From assembly GCA_021927905.1 (NCBI GenBank), contig BLLK01000050.1, forward strand, positions 1 to 31,955: a stretch of DNA of 31,955 nucleotides. Reading direction: 5' to 3'. Positions 16,467-27,480 of this stretch are shown in pieces. The position numbers and the translations under genes were made by a program. Source of the stretch: Chaetoceros tenuissimus. Its lineage: Eukaryota; Bacillariophyta; Thalassiosirophyceae; Chaetocerotales; Chaetocerotaceae. Within the stretch, counting starts at the first letter, position 1, and each line of letters opens with the position of its first letter. A model generated the notes under the pieces. That model did no database searches and was not told the DNA's origin. It worked only from the letters and a program-made list of their open reading frames with translations.

Positions 16467-17948
16467 GGCAATCAGCTCATGGTGGTGGTGGTGGAGCAAA
16501 AGCCAGTTTTAGTTGAGCAGAAAAATGAGAAGGGAGGGAGAGAAAAAGGAAATTAAAAAGAAAACGAAAAAAGAAGAAGGAAATTAGATACAAATTCAAA
16601 TTCTAAATAACATATTCATATTAGAACGTCATTTGTAAATATGCTGTCCATTGCAAGCCTAGAGGAGAAATATAAAGAAAACGTAATGCCAAAGTAAATT
16701 TAAATCGGCTGAGCGATATCAATCATTAATGCATCGCTTTTAATTTTAAAATGAGTATTGCAATGCTGATGTTTCCAATGAAAGTCAAATAAGAAGCGAC
16801 TTATCTTTTACTTTATTCAAGTCCTTTCTATTTGCTTTTCACGTCCATTTAATTTAATCATCACATTTTTTGTAGAGCAGATGACGCTTGCTCTTCGTCA
16901 GCATTCATGTCTCCTACAATAATCTTGTAGAGTATCACTTTATCGCTCTCTCCCATATGTAGCTTTTACATTCTTCATCGAAACAAGTATTGCTTGGCGT
17001 CATCTCTCATTGCCGCCATAATGAATAAAATGTCGTCCTACGCAACCCGAAAGTAATACTCATCGTCGTCAAAAGCATTATATATGCCTTTGCAGTAGCT
17101 GATTGCTAGCAATGTAGATACATTTTTGATTGAATGCCTAGATTGTAAAGGACAAGGCAAAATTGTTTCTCAGTGTATGAGGATTAGGGTTGTACAGATC
17201 ATGAAAATGGATTCAGAAAATGTAGAGAGTACAAAGAAGGATGACACATTGTGAAAGTATGAGAACCTTTACACAGAAGCGAAAGCGAGGAGCGAACAGA
17301 AGGTGGACACCAAGCTCATCTAGATACTTCTTTCATTTTCCAAATGACACCGAGCACTTCTAGATACTTTTTCATTCTCCAAATGCATTCCATTATATGC
17401 AACACGCAGCAATTAGAGTTGAAATTCGTCGTACTACAGAAACTCTTCTATATATTTTCTCCACTCCGCTTTATTCTATATTCCAGTCGTTTGCTCGTAG
17501 TTCTTAGAGATATCAAAACAACCATAGTCAATGAAATCGAAAAGTGAATTAGGATGGCAGAGACCTTTCTCTACTCCTTGTAGCTTGTGTACTTCATCAA
17601 CCCGTTTACTTGTCTCAACATGGCCTAATCAATCATGCAGCTCTCAAAGCAAATATTTCCTCGATAACAATACCCTATGTATACCATGATGCGTATTGAA
17701 ATATAATGAGCTTCGAATAGGACGTTAATAGAGTGGAATGAATGGAACATTTTGAACATTTTCCTTGTGTTCAGTTTATATCATCGCTGATTTGAGTTGG
17801 ATTAGTGTCAATCATAGTGTTTTAATTTAAAATGATATGTCAGCTCAGAGTGTTTTAATTCGTTGACAGTAATTGAGTGTCTGGCTAATTAGCCAAATAC
17901 TTAAGCCCCTCTTTGATTAAAACCCTCCACCACCACGAGCTGATTGCC
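16467..17948. mobile_element. TIR-bearing non-coding element, copy 2
   Basis: Left terminus 16467-16488 and right terminus 17927-17948 are inverted repeats with 21 of 22 positions matching (GGCAATCAGCTC, then A or G, then TGGTGGTGG). Total length is 1482 bp. It is clearly diverged from copy 1, with substitutions and an extra stretch of roughly 100 bp near 17110-17260. Copies 1 and 2 are in the same orientation and separated by about 60 bp. No ORF of note. The transposon superfamily is not identifiable. A clear target-site duplication was not found because both flanks are T/A-rich (ATTTTT). Confidence 0.6.
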
Positions 17949-19422
17949 GAATTTTTACTTTTGAGAAAAGGAGGGAAGGACGGACGAAAAAGGAGAGAAA
18001 GAAAGGAGAGAAAAACGAGAGAAAGTTCGTTTACATTTTTAAGAGCAAAAGAAAGTTGCTGATACTCTGGCAATGAAGAAGGTAATAAAAAAGAATATTA
18101 TTTCAGCCTTCAATCACATATGTTAAAAATCAAATTATAGTTATCTGGAAAGTTTTCCAGTAGAACGAACGTCCTCACTATCATATTCCGTAGTAATTTA
18201 GAACGAAGAAGTGAAATCAGAAACCATGAGAAAAAGTATTGTAAAGTGGACGAGATTTATTCGTTTTGAAATACAGATCCTATGTTTAGCGTATAGTATG
18301 GTTATTCATTTTTGCTTCTTTTTATGGTTTTCAAATGTTAAATATGGCCTCTTCGGGAATACGAAGGTACCACTAGTCTATTCTTTGCGATGAAGAGCTT
18401 CCATACAGATACGATATCAAGTTTTCTCCTCTGATGATATAGAAATAGCTACTCCCTCGTTTCGCTTCTTCACCACCATCATTGTCAAGTCTCCTCACAC
18501 TGCAGTAGCTAACTCAACGGTTCTTGTATTGCATTTTTATATCATGTATGACCTTCATATCTCATCTCGAAGAATACTTTATGCGCATTGCTTCCACAAG
18601 TACGAAATCAACAACATTATTTGATCAGCTTGTAACTACGAAACAACCAACTGAATTAAGCTGCCCGTCTACTCGCTTCCTAGTATGGTAAAAGATACGT
18701 TTCAAACCTCAAATCTTCAGCATGTTTTCCAAAAATCTGTATATATTTCTCCTATCAAAAGAAAGCTAGTCATATGATAATAATCATGACACCAAGAAAA
18801 GAGCGAAGCATATTCATTCGTCCAGAGCCAGAGAAGTATCGTCCTTTGTTTAACTAGACCACGAAATTCTTGTCGGTCACTCCATCTTGAGACTTGCTTT
18901 TTCCTTCTTTTCTGCAACATGAAACGACTCCTCAACACTCCTCAACCATCATACGCCATCCTATCAAGATAAATATACCAAATTACCAAGTATGTATAGA
19001 AATACGGATTATGTAGAAGGCTAGTGACTACAATAAGTGTGGTGATCGATGATACATTATTTATGTATCGCATGTGATGGGCTGATGGGCTCTCAAACAA
19101 GTTCATCCCAAAAACAAAAAACTTTTTAAAAACTCGAATCTGATTGGCTATATTTTTTAAAAACTCAACGCTGATTGGCTGATTTTTAAAAAATATCTTG
19201 TGGAATAGAACAATAAGGACCCCCACTTTATCGCGACGAAGCTAGTAAAATCCCCCCTTCGACCTCTTTTAAAAAATACCACCAGCACCACGAGAAATTT
19301 AAGAAAACGAGAAAACCCGAATTGAAGACACTAGCTCTGAAATCATTTTCGAGATTCCCTTTCAAAAATTCATATTATCATTTCAATCCAAAAGTTCATA
19401 ATAAAGTTGTTTGCTACTTGAA
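17949..19422. other. Intergenic region upstream of the FkbM-like gene
   Basis: No gene is seen. The first 70 bp is G/A-rich and resembles the purine-rich tract of the neighbouring element. Around 19118-19190 a unit of roughly 45 bp containing TTTTTTAAAAACTC and CTGATTGGCT occurs twice, giving inverted CCAAT motifs (ATTGG) about 230-280 bp before the ATG at 19423. A regulatory role is possible but is inference only. Confidence 0.4.
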
Positions 19423-20346
19423 ATGTTTAAATTCGAAAGGAAAAAAAAAGTCCTTTCTTTTTTTTTGAGTTTTTGGTTTATTTTATTTTTCACTCAGAGA
19501 AGAATTTGGTCTGAATCAAAATTTGAAGATCTTAATTTTTCACCAGTTCAAGATCTCGATGCTAGTACAATAAATCCTTGTTGGGAATCTCTAATGAAAA
19601 GTGGTATAGCTGAGGACATCAAGAAATATAAAAAAGGTGGCGTTCATTTTGATATAATCCAAATTGGAGCTCACACAGGTTTTGATTACAGTGATCCGAT
19701 AGCAGATGGTTTAGGCAAGCTTCTTCTTGAATGGGGAGGCAAAAAATATGCTGAATGGTTTTTCGTTGAACCTTCTCCTTCTAATTTTTATCAGTTGGAA
19801 AAGAATCTAAAACTTTACAGTAAAATTTGTCCAATGAAAGCTATCAATACAGCAGTTGTTCCTGACAATATAGACCCTGAAGAAAAAAAGGATCTTATTT
19901 TCTACTCATTTAAAAAGTCAATTGATCCTATCACAGGATACGACACAATATCAGGGAAGACGTTTCCATCTTGGGTGACTCAGATTTCTTCTTTCAACAA
20001 AGAGACAGCTTTGTCACCATGGCGAGTCTTTAGAAGAAAGGGGTTGAACATCAATGATTACATTGTTGAAACGAAAGTTGAGCCGAAGACATATACTGAC
20101 TTAATGAATGGTATATTAGTTACAAAAAAGACAAAGAGATTGAATCCTTTGTTGGTACTAATTGATACTGAAGGATTTGACTGTTCAATAATTGAAGGTA
20201 TTTCTCTACAAAACTCTTTCTGGCCAAAATACCTCATTTTTGAAAATCATTGTAAATATGAAAATACATTGACTCATTTAGAAAAAGTTGGATATGAAAT
20301 AAAAGGAAACTGTGATGGTGGTAATTATGTTGCAGTGAAAAATTAA
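19423..20346 (+). CDS. FkbM-family methyltransferase-like protein with N-terminal membrane anchor
   Basis: The first ATG is at 19423 (the frame is open slightly upstream, but only with TTG), giving 307 residues ending at TAA 20344-20346. Residues about 9-24 (LSFFLSFWFILFFT) after basic residues form a type II signal anchor. The methyltransferase landmarks are DIIQIGAHTGF (77-87; SAM-binding motif I), FFVEPSPSNFYQLEKNL (113 on; the conserved acidic strand end), LLVLIDTEGFDCSIIEG (243 on; the D-x-E/GxD motif of FkbM proteins) and YLIFENHC. Members of this family O-methylate sugars and other small molecules; a Golgi-resident glycan methyltransferase would fit the anchor, by inference. It is a single exon. 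Its flanks are repeats, with no linked genes. The fold assignment is good, the substrate unknown. Confidence 0.75.
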   Translation: MFKFERKKKVLSFFLSFWFILFFTQRRIWSESKFEDLNFSPVQDLDASTINPCWESLMKSGIAEDIKKYKKGGVHFDIIQIGAHTGFDYSDPIADGLGKLLLEWGGKKYAEWFFVEPSPSNFYQLEKNLKLYSKICPMKAINTAVVPDNIDPEEKKDLIFYSFKKSIDPITGYDTISGKTFPSWVTQISSFNKETALSPWRVFRRKGLNINDYIVETKVEPKTYTDLMNGILVTKKTKRLNPLLVLIDTEGFDCSIIEGISLQNSFWPKYLIFENHCKYENTLTHLEKVGYEIKGNCDGGNYVAVKN

Positions 20347-20781
20347 AGCTACAATCATCTTTTTCATCATAACTAGACCTGGCAAACCAAAAATGACGAC
20401 CCTTCTTACATTATCAAATTTTAACTTATATAATCTTCATTGGTTATTTTCTTTTTATTTTGCCCTGGTTTTGGTTCTATTAGCGTTGTATGGGTTAGAG
20501 CAAAAGGTCTGTCTCCTCACTTAATACGGATAACAATCTTAACATATGGAGAACAAGTTTTGGAAAGCACCACAACAAAAGCACCTTGATGGGAAGAATA
20601 CTTTCCTATTCTATTCTAATCAGTGGAATTAAAAGGTGTTCCCAGTTTTCAAGCAGACCAAATAAGAAATATGTATCAATTGACAGATTCAGTTTCTCTA
20701 TTGCAACCATACTCAATCAACTCTGTAGAACATTATTTGACTTTAGATGACCTTTGATCTTGTCTTACCAAGCGTATAAAT
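20347..20781. other. 3' flank of the FkbM-like gene
   Basis: This is AT-rich sequence after the stop codon, with no further ORF of substance. It should contain the 3' UTR. Nothing else recognised. Confidence 0.4.
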
Positions 20782-20877
20782 CTTACTGTGTAAGTATTTT
20801 ACATATAGAAGGTATCAAAATTATGATTAAATCTATCTAAGGTGATCTATTCAATCAAGGTGTGTTCTTCAAATTGA
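20782..20877. repeat. Dispersed direct repeat A, copy 1
   Basis: The block opens with TTACTGTGTAAGTATTTTAC and closes with AGGTGATCTATTCAATCAAG and GTGTGTTCTTCAAATTG. Both parts recur in the same order and orientation at 26560-26668, 5.78 kb downstream, with an indel of about 14 bp between them. The spacing and orientation could fit the ends of a decayed LTR element or two copies of an unrelated short repeat. Confidence 0.7.
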
Positions 20878-23027
20878 TGTTCTATGGTGACACGCCGTAT
20901 ATTTATCAGTGTATCAGTGGGATTTAATCGCTCCCCTTGAATTGATCTCTTCAATTCATAAATTCCAATGCTATATCGTACAAGATTGTTGCAAATATAA
21001 ACCATTCAGACATTATATGCAATTCAGAATTCTTTCTAAATTATAACCTCTTTCATCGTCGCTCTTCCAAAATATATATCTTCATCTTCTTACAAGATCA
21101 AAATTTAATCTTCAACTTCAGCATCAAGTTGTTTCCATACCATTAGCGCTAAGACTGCTCATCTTATTCATCAGGTAATGCTCAGTTGGAACTTCTTCTC
21201 TTCTTTGTTATTTCATTTCTTCGATTGCATACTTGTTATATCTGTCTATAGGAATATATCAGATTGTTTAATTGTATGGCAATTAATAGTATCATCCCTC
21301 TGCAATGTCATGTAGCTACATTTTCCCTCATAGTGTTGTTTTTGTCTATCTTCTATATCTTCCTCTACTATTTCACTATTCCATGCTGATTAGCATATGA
21401 TAATTGGCCCTCGATTCCTCCTTAGTGTTTCATTTTGAGCCTGTTACTTTGGGTCTCATGATTTCGGTCATTGTATGTTGGTCATTGTACTCTTATATCT
21501 TGAAATACTTCTTTGTAAAGGCAAATGTTTGACAGAAGTCATTCTGTATTTCAAGTCTGTAAGATCTGAAGTCTCCACCTCATGGACTAATGTGTTGGTA
21601 TCTCTCCTTTCTGATTGCAGTAGTTTCACTCATTCAACCTACAAGTTTCTGTCTCTTCGACATTGAGTTGGTAATCTTCATCAAGGGTTTGCTTGTGTCA
21701 TGTGAAAGCTTGTCATTACATGTTGGATCTTAAGCAAAGTTTGTGATCCAAATTTTGGTAAGGGATCATATTATTTTCTTGGAAGGTGCATACTACCATC
21801 AATTATTCTTGTGTACATGGTGTAAAATAGTTATCTCTAGTCACTGGCAAGTATGGTCCTCTTGATGAAGCCTCTCCATCCTTGTTGGGATGGGGAACTA
21901 ATGTATGCGAACACTGACACTTCAGTGTGAGCCTGAGAACGAAAGTCTAATTTCTACACTATTTATCTGTGCGTACTTTCGATGTTGCAACTGCTGTTTT
22001 TTTGAGTTACTGACTTATTTTAATTTGCAAGAATTACAATAGAACTATAGACTGAAAGTATTAGGTATGGTGGTGTCTGCATTGCGGATTATATTGAGCT
22101 GACTACGTTAAAGGCATTTCTAGTCGGGACTGAGACGATTTGTTAGTACTTTTCATCGCGGGAGATTTTTGTCTTGACTATCATTTCATGAGTTTTATGA
22201 ATTTACATTTCATATTTCAGTATTGTTTGGAGATGCTTATTATGTATTTGGTTATGGTAGGAGGTCTGATAGATCTTAAATTTGTTTCATGAAAGAAGCT
22301 ATTCCATATGATCGTCCTTTTTTCAAAAAAATGAAATTTTTATTTTATCGTGAATTTCATGTAGTTGATATATTTTGAGTCCAAATATATACAAAGTCCT
22401 GTTTAAAACAAATAAGATGTTGTAAGACACTCTTTGGTTAATTACTCATGGATGGATATGCTGAAACCATATCCATAATATCAATCTATGATCAGTCTAG
22501 GCTGTTCGTAACGAATCATCGAATCTGAGGCCTGATGAGAACCCTTTTGAGAACCTCATTTTTCCTCATCCGAATTCTTTTTCTTTAAATCAATAATTAA
22601 TTCACTCTAGGTCACTCGCATCAACTAAAATCTATTCCTTTGTTACATCCTCATTATTAAAAGTCCTTGATCAAAACATAGATAGGAATTTTGTGAAAAA
22701 TAGTACCAAAAACAATCCAGACAGGAAGCGAAAGTGAAATCCAAGATGTTATTAACTAAGTACGCGTAGATGAGTCTTTTATGATAAAAAAGATATATAG
22801 AAAATTCTGTATTTCAGGATTTTAATGATGAAACTGTATATCAAATTTTGGAACAAGACGAAAGATAGTATGATATTTGGCACGATGACAAGGCAAAAAG
22901 TAAGAATCAAATGAAATAATCTCTTCGGAACCTGCAAAAAGGAGCACTTGAAGGAGCAAATTTGAAATGAAGAAGATGTTCACTTACTTATTACCTTTCA
23001 CCAAGAACAAATAAACCACAAATGAAT
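20878..23027. other. Gene-free AT-rich region
   Basis: No ORF or RNA gene that I would support. Between about 20895 and 20930 a short segment (GTATATTTATCAGTGTATCAG and what follows to GGGATTT) resembles 30318-30350, inside the distal part of the gypsy-like relic, which hints that more of that element is scattered here. Otherwise I see only scattered T-rich runs. Confidence 0.35.
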
Positions 23028-23064
23028 GCAGGTGTTCCCTACGCTCAGCGTAGGGAACACCTGC
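23028..23064. other. Perfect GC-rich palindrome, 18-bp arms with one-base centre
   Basis: The arms 23028-23045 (GCAGGTGTTCCCTACGCT) and 23047-23064 are exact reverse complements around a single C at 23046. The palindrome is about 60 percent G+C in surroundings of about one third. No gene touches it. It could form a cruciform in DNA or a hairpin in RNA. It is not followed by CTRR, so it does not fit a Helitron 3' end. Other options are a dimeric protein-binding site, a transposon terminal scar, or an assembly fold-back artefact. Function is unknown. Confidence 0.85.
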
Positions 23065-26000
23065 TCCTCTATGCATATTTCATACGTGACTAACATAGAC
23101 ATAATTCTATTTTTAATAGAAATACATAAGTATATTCAATAAAAATAATATCGCATTCTGTTTATCAAGTAATACATTATCCTTTTGTGTCTGTCTTTGA
23201 TAATGCTGCTTTTGAAGTAGACTATGTAAATTGAAATTTATGAATCCTACGTACCAAGATGCTAACAAAAGTTTTCCCTTCCTCTTCCCTTTTTGTCTTT
23301 CTGTTCTTTTTTTCTTCTCCCTCGTCTCCTTTTGCTCTTGATCATCTATATCACTGCATGTAAAGAATCAAGTCTATTCCATTTCGTATGGTGCATGGTT
23401 CCTCATATACTTGGGTCCCTGTAAGTGGTAGCCAGATCTAGCATCTTCTTCTTAAGCTAAAGCAGTCTTCAAATCACTGCGATATCTTGATCTAGTATGC
23501 TTGCTTCAACAACAGGTACATATCAAATATTGCGTAGTATTCTCCCAGGCTTTCAAAAGGTTGTTGTAGCTTTCTATAATGTAGCTGCTAGACATAAAAT
23601 AGGGTGGATTTCTTTCAATCACATTCATATATCCTCACAACATAGTCGTTTCTCCTTCACAAGTCAGTCATGGTAATTACATCATTTTACAGTGCTACCT
23701 TCACTTTTTTTCTTAGGCTTTGGTGTGTTCAATGGTTTGATCAATTTCGCATTTCTACTACTCTCTTATTTGATGTGGTCACTGATTACATTGCTGTCTT
23801 GCTTTACTCCAAATCTACCTTAAAAGGGTACTCTGGTGTCTTTGGCAAAGATGCTGTAGTGATTTTTACTACCTTTAATTCTCTCTTTGGGAATGGAGTT
23901 GTCTAATCTGCATGGTTTCATGGATGAATAGCTGCTTCCACAGGAATACAAGGAACAAATACAGACAAAGGGCAATATCAAAAGATGCTTTGACTTCAAT
24001 ACAAAGCTTTCACATTACAAATTCGATTCATTGCACGCTCCATTAGTACTTCAAAAGCACTCTTCATACTGCAAATTCAGTTCAATTCTTCATTCTATTA
24101 CATCAGGATGACTATAGTCCAAAACTTCCTATGGTGGATATACACTAGTGTCACCATAATCATTACACAATAATGTCACCATTGTAGCCTCTTAGTATAC
24201 TTCTTTCTTTGAGGCAATCCATTATGTTCTACACATGCATGTGCTGGTTATGACGCAGTCTTTACAGCTCTATGCTGCGACTGTTAAAGTGCAAACTTGA
24301 TATCGTGATAAGTCAGTGAATACATGATTTGGCAGATAAGTTCAATCTTTGAAGTCATCATAAGTCCATTCAGTTTACAATGAGTCATGGTGGATGATTT
24401 GAGGTATCAGGAATCCATGAATCCTTAATTATTGTTGCAGTATGAGTCACTCATTGGGAATCCAATTCTTGGCAGTAAATTGTTTGGTATGGAAGAAGTG
24501 AAGATACACATAGATCTATTAACTGCAAGGAATATTGTCAGGGATGATGGAATCAGTATGGATCTATCCAGTGTTGGGTGATCTACACACTGTTGCAAGA
24601 TAAGTCCATTGCTATGTCTATTGGCATTAATCTCTCCTTGGCTCTGTTATAAGTGATGCTACAAAGAATTAGGCTACAAATAAGGTTTGGTGCAAGCCTA
24701 TGCAGCATTTGTCCCCTCAAACATGATTTCCTTGTGTAATACTTTGTGTGAAGTGTAACAGTGTTAATTCAAGGATTCTTGGTGAGTAGATCAATTGTGT
24801 AATACTTGGCTTTGACAGTGATAGCTGAAGATATTCAGCATGGATTAGACAACATTGACTTTAATGATGAAGTCAAGGAGTAGGACACACCAGGAGTCCA
24901 GCTTTTAGAATCTGGGAAAAATTCACTCTGCAACTATTACATGAAAACAGCTGGGCATCTGGGATCCATTTCATGATCAATGTACCATGATAACTCCAAA
25001 TCCAATAGTTTTGGAAGGTTTCAAAAACGTCAGTACTGTTGTACATATTTGATAGAATTTATTCACTTTGTGGCATTCACCTTGTTTGTCATTTGTTCCA
25101 CTTATACAACAAGATATTTAACGGATCATTCAGACACCTGTAATCTATTGGAGCACAAAGTATGTAAGTTGACCAAACTATGTCTTTCTTTTATTGATGA
25201 ATTGGTCAGCTTGTGAGATGTATGCATGTGTGGATAACTGTTGTCAAAGACTACTCATAACTGGAGCATAACTATTGTTAGTAGAGATGTGAGGATAGTC
25301 CAGCCAGAGTGGCTGTTCTTTGTCTTCTCAATATTTTTTCAGCATCAATATGCCACATACGTTCTCTCTTTATATCTGCTTGCTAAAATAAGCTTGTCAT
25401 TTTGATTGGTCACAATTTGTTTCCCATTTTCTTACTATGCAATTATAAAATTGCAATACTCATTCTACTACTTAATCCAAAAGTATATGCTATACAAGCA
25501 AGACTATCAAAGGATTATTGATTTCATACACTTTGTGTGCATTCGTCTATTGATATGTGGGTGTGGCTTTAGATCAAGAATCAAAACTCAATGTATCTAC
25601 ATCTTTGTCTACTATATCCCTAGAAAGGGTCTCACAGAATGTTTTGTTTTTATTTCCAGTGAATATGATAAAGTCTGGACAAATCTCTCAATTTTCTAGG
25701 ATTATTTGCACTGGCATAAGCCTCTCCCCTGTTTGATTGATGAGCTAAAGATGTGCTTGTTTCATACAATAGTCAATATTTCATGATAGAACTCAACATC
25801 AATCATGCAGAGTCTGAACTTGTAAGCCCTGTTCTTGTTTTTGTATGGAGCTGTTGAATAAATAAGATGTCTAGGTATCTGCATTATTGTTGACTTCGTG
25901 AATTTCATCTGGGTATATTAAATATTCACCCTTTTGATATATCTAAATAAAGATCAGATTTTGTATTGTATAGGATGTTCTGTTGTGTTTCTAATTGTAT

Positions 26001-26195
26001 TCTTGGAGATGCTTGTGACTCATGGGGTTTCTTAGTCCTTTGTTGTGCTTGCATAGAATCAGAGCAGTGAATAATCATGCTATTATAGCAATAAATTATC
26101 AGATCTGATTGAATCTTTCATGAGCTGTGGTCAGTTTTATTCCTGATCAAGATTGATCAAGGTAATGTAAATGTAAAGTCACAATATTTGAATTG
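23065..26195. other. Gene-free region
   Basis: No supported gene. A pyrimidine-rich run lies at about 23276-23340. Short ORFs at 23670-23906, 24980-25216 and 25406-25699 have low-complexity hydrophobic translations, no recognisable motif and base composition like their surroundings, so I treat them as chance. Confidence 0.4.
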
Positions 26196-26471
26196 TTATT
26201 GTGTTAAATGTGTTCTGTCTTGACACAGTAGATTGTGTACAATATTCCTATGTAGCAGCTCACACAAAGTGAGCCACATGCCAAACCAAAACATCTCACC
26301 AACCCTCTCTCTGGTGGCCCAGTAGTCCCTCGGCATGTTGCCTGTTTTGTCTGTGTTCATTCCATGAACTGGGGGTCTAAGCCACTCCAGATACCACATC
26401 TCTCCATATGAGGGTAAATTACATACTGATTCAGGGCTAGCACTGTTAAAAATGGAGAATGCACTCAACAT
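26196..26471 (-). CDS. Hypothetical short ORF in a G+C-richer island
   Basis: From ATG 26471 the frame encodes 91 residues (MLSAFSIFNSASPESVCNLP and so on), with WYLEWLRPPVHGMNTDK and a region rich in W, F, M and R. The stretch 26230-26420 is visibly richer in G and C than the flanks, which is why I list it. I recognise no domain. It may be a fragment of an old mobile-element protein or a chance ORF. Confidence 0.2.
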   Translation of the reverse strand: MLSAFSIFNSASPESVCNLPSYGEMWYLEWLRPPVHGMNTDKTGNMPRDYWATRERVGEMFWFGMWLTLCELLHRNIVHNLLCQDRTHLTQ

Positions 26472-26559
26472 GGTCCTCACTACATTTTCTTTCTTCTGTT
26501 TTTCTTTTCACACTGTGGTTTTGTCTGCTCTATGGCTAGACATGGGTCTGATAAAACAA

Positions 26560-26668
26560 TTACTGTGTAAGTATTCTACATATAGAAGCTATTAAACATG
26601 TATAAAAGAAATTATGATAACAGCTTTCTAAGGTGATCTATTCAATCAAGGTGTGTTCTTCAAATTGT
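26560..26668. repeat. Dispersed direct repeat A, copy 2
   Basis: This is the same orientation and order of blocks as 20782-20877. The first 29 bp differ by a few substitutions, an insertion follows in the middle, and the final 40 bp (CTAAGGTGATCTATTCAATC to CTTCAAATTG) are essentially identical. Confidence 0.7.
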
Positions 26669-26670
26669 CG

Positions 26671-26789
26671 TATTCAAAAGTCCATTCTAAATTGTAGTTA
26701 TTTCAAATGATTGGTCAGATATGAGTTGTTGTCACATATACGAAAGATTTGATGTCTGTTGTCATTGGTCTGCAACTTATATAGCTTTG
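26671..26789. repeat. Dispersed direct repeat B, copy 1
   Basis: It starts TATTCAAAAGTC, then TTCTAAATTGTA, TATGAGTT, GTCATTGGTCTGC and ATAGCTTT. The same ordered blocks appear at 27481-27594, with an internal segment missing there. It adjoins repeat A copy 2 directly, so A and B may be parts of one element. Confidence 0.6.
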
Positions 26790-26985
26790 TTCTCTATCCT
26801 AACACTCCCCAGAATCTATGGCGTGAACCAATATCTCCTAAATGAAAGTATAAAGTCTGAGTTTCATTTGTCAATAAAGAGTTTCTAAACCTGTTGTTAA
26901 TGCAGTTCTTGGAATAAGCGAGAGTATCTCCTTAAAGGAAAAGATTGATTTCTTCAATTTGCATGACTCCCTGTGAATAAGAGTT
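26790..26985. other. Short spacer without recognised features
   Basis: AT-rich sequence between repeat B and the end of the repeat-protein ORF. Nothing recognised. Confidence 0.3.
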
Positions 26986-27399
26986 TTAAACTCCCCTTTC
27001 TAATTGATATAATACTGAATTGATTGCTTTATTGCTTCTGGATTCTGATTGATTGCTTCTGGATTCTGATTGATTGGTTCTGGATTCTGATTTATTACAG
27101 CTGATTTGTGATTGCGGATTACGGCTGATTTCTGATTCTGGATTCTGATTTATTACAGCTGATTTGTGATTGCGGATTACGGCTGATTTCTGATTCTGGA
27201 TTGCTAGTGGATCATTCACTTGATTTGGAATAACTTCTGGCTGACGTTCTGCGAATGGATTGTCCATTTGATTTGGAGTTATTTCATGTTGACGTTCCGC
27301 AAGTGGATTGTTCATGATAACTTGAGTTTCGTTGTCTTTTGGCTGCTCTCTTTCTTTCAGCAAGGAAAAGATAACGGTGCAATGAATTAATTGCTCCAT
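26986..27399 (-). CDS. Hypothetical repeat protein (N/Q/E/S-rich)
   Basis: ATG 27399 opens a 137-residue frame. After a hydrophobic, then charged N-region come about three 16-residue units of the form NNPLAERQHEITPNQ / DNPFAERQPEVIPNQ / NDPLAIQNQ, then shorter repeats based on NQNPESEI, ISRNPQS and NQSESRS. The 16-residue units differ by both silent and replacement changes while keeping frame, which is mildly in favour of coding. Against it, the C-terminal half coincides with a DNA minisatellite (27021-27206), and no motif or neighbour supports expression. Function unknown. Confidence 0.3.
   Translation of the reverse strand: MEQLIHCTVIFSLLKEREQPKDNETQVIMNNPLAERQHEITPNQMDNPFAERQPEVIPNQVNDPLAIQNQKSAVIRNHKSAVINQNPESEISRNPQSQISCNKSESRTNQSESRSNQSESRSNKAINSVLYQLERGV
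27021..27206. repeat. Compound minisatellite
   Basis: A 21-bp unit (GCTTCTGGATTCTGATTGATT type) occurs about three times at 27028-27090. It is followed by two nearly exact copies of a unit of about 67 bp (CAGCTGATTTGTGATTGCGG and its continuation through GGATTCTG). The second unit ends in GGATTGCTAG. Unit lengths are not consistently multiples of three relative to the whole array. Confidence 0.7.
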
Positions 27400-27480
27400 G
27401 ATAATTCACACTTTACCCAATTGGTTTGCATGAGTTAAAACCAAACGAGACTGTTAATCTGCTAAGACTAAAGTAAAACA

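Noticed and set aside
21850-21930. Possible box C/D snoRNA (TTGATGAA and CTGA about 50 bp apart)
   Set aside because: No terminal stem, no C'/D' pair and no recognisable guide; such short motifs occur by chance.
23028-23064. Palindrome as the 3' hairpin of a Helitron
   Set aside because: A Helitron end needs CTRR a few bases after the hairpin; here TCCTCTATGC follows and no 5' TC end or Rep/helicase is seen.
20782-26668. A complete LTR retrotransposon bounded by the two copies of repeat A
   Set aside because: No pol or gag remains were recognised between the repeats, no TG...CA ends or primer-binding site were found, and the gypsy-like pol lies outside the interval.
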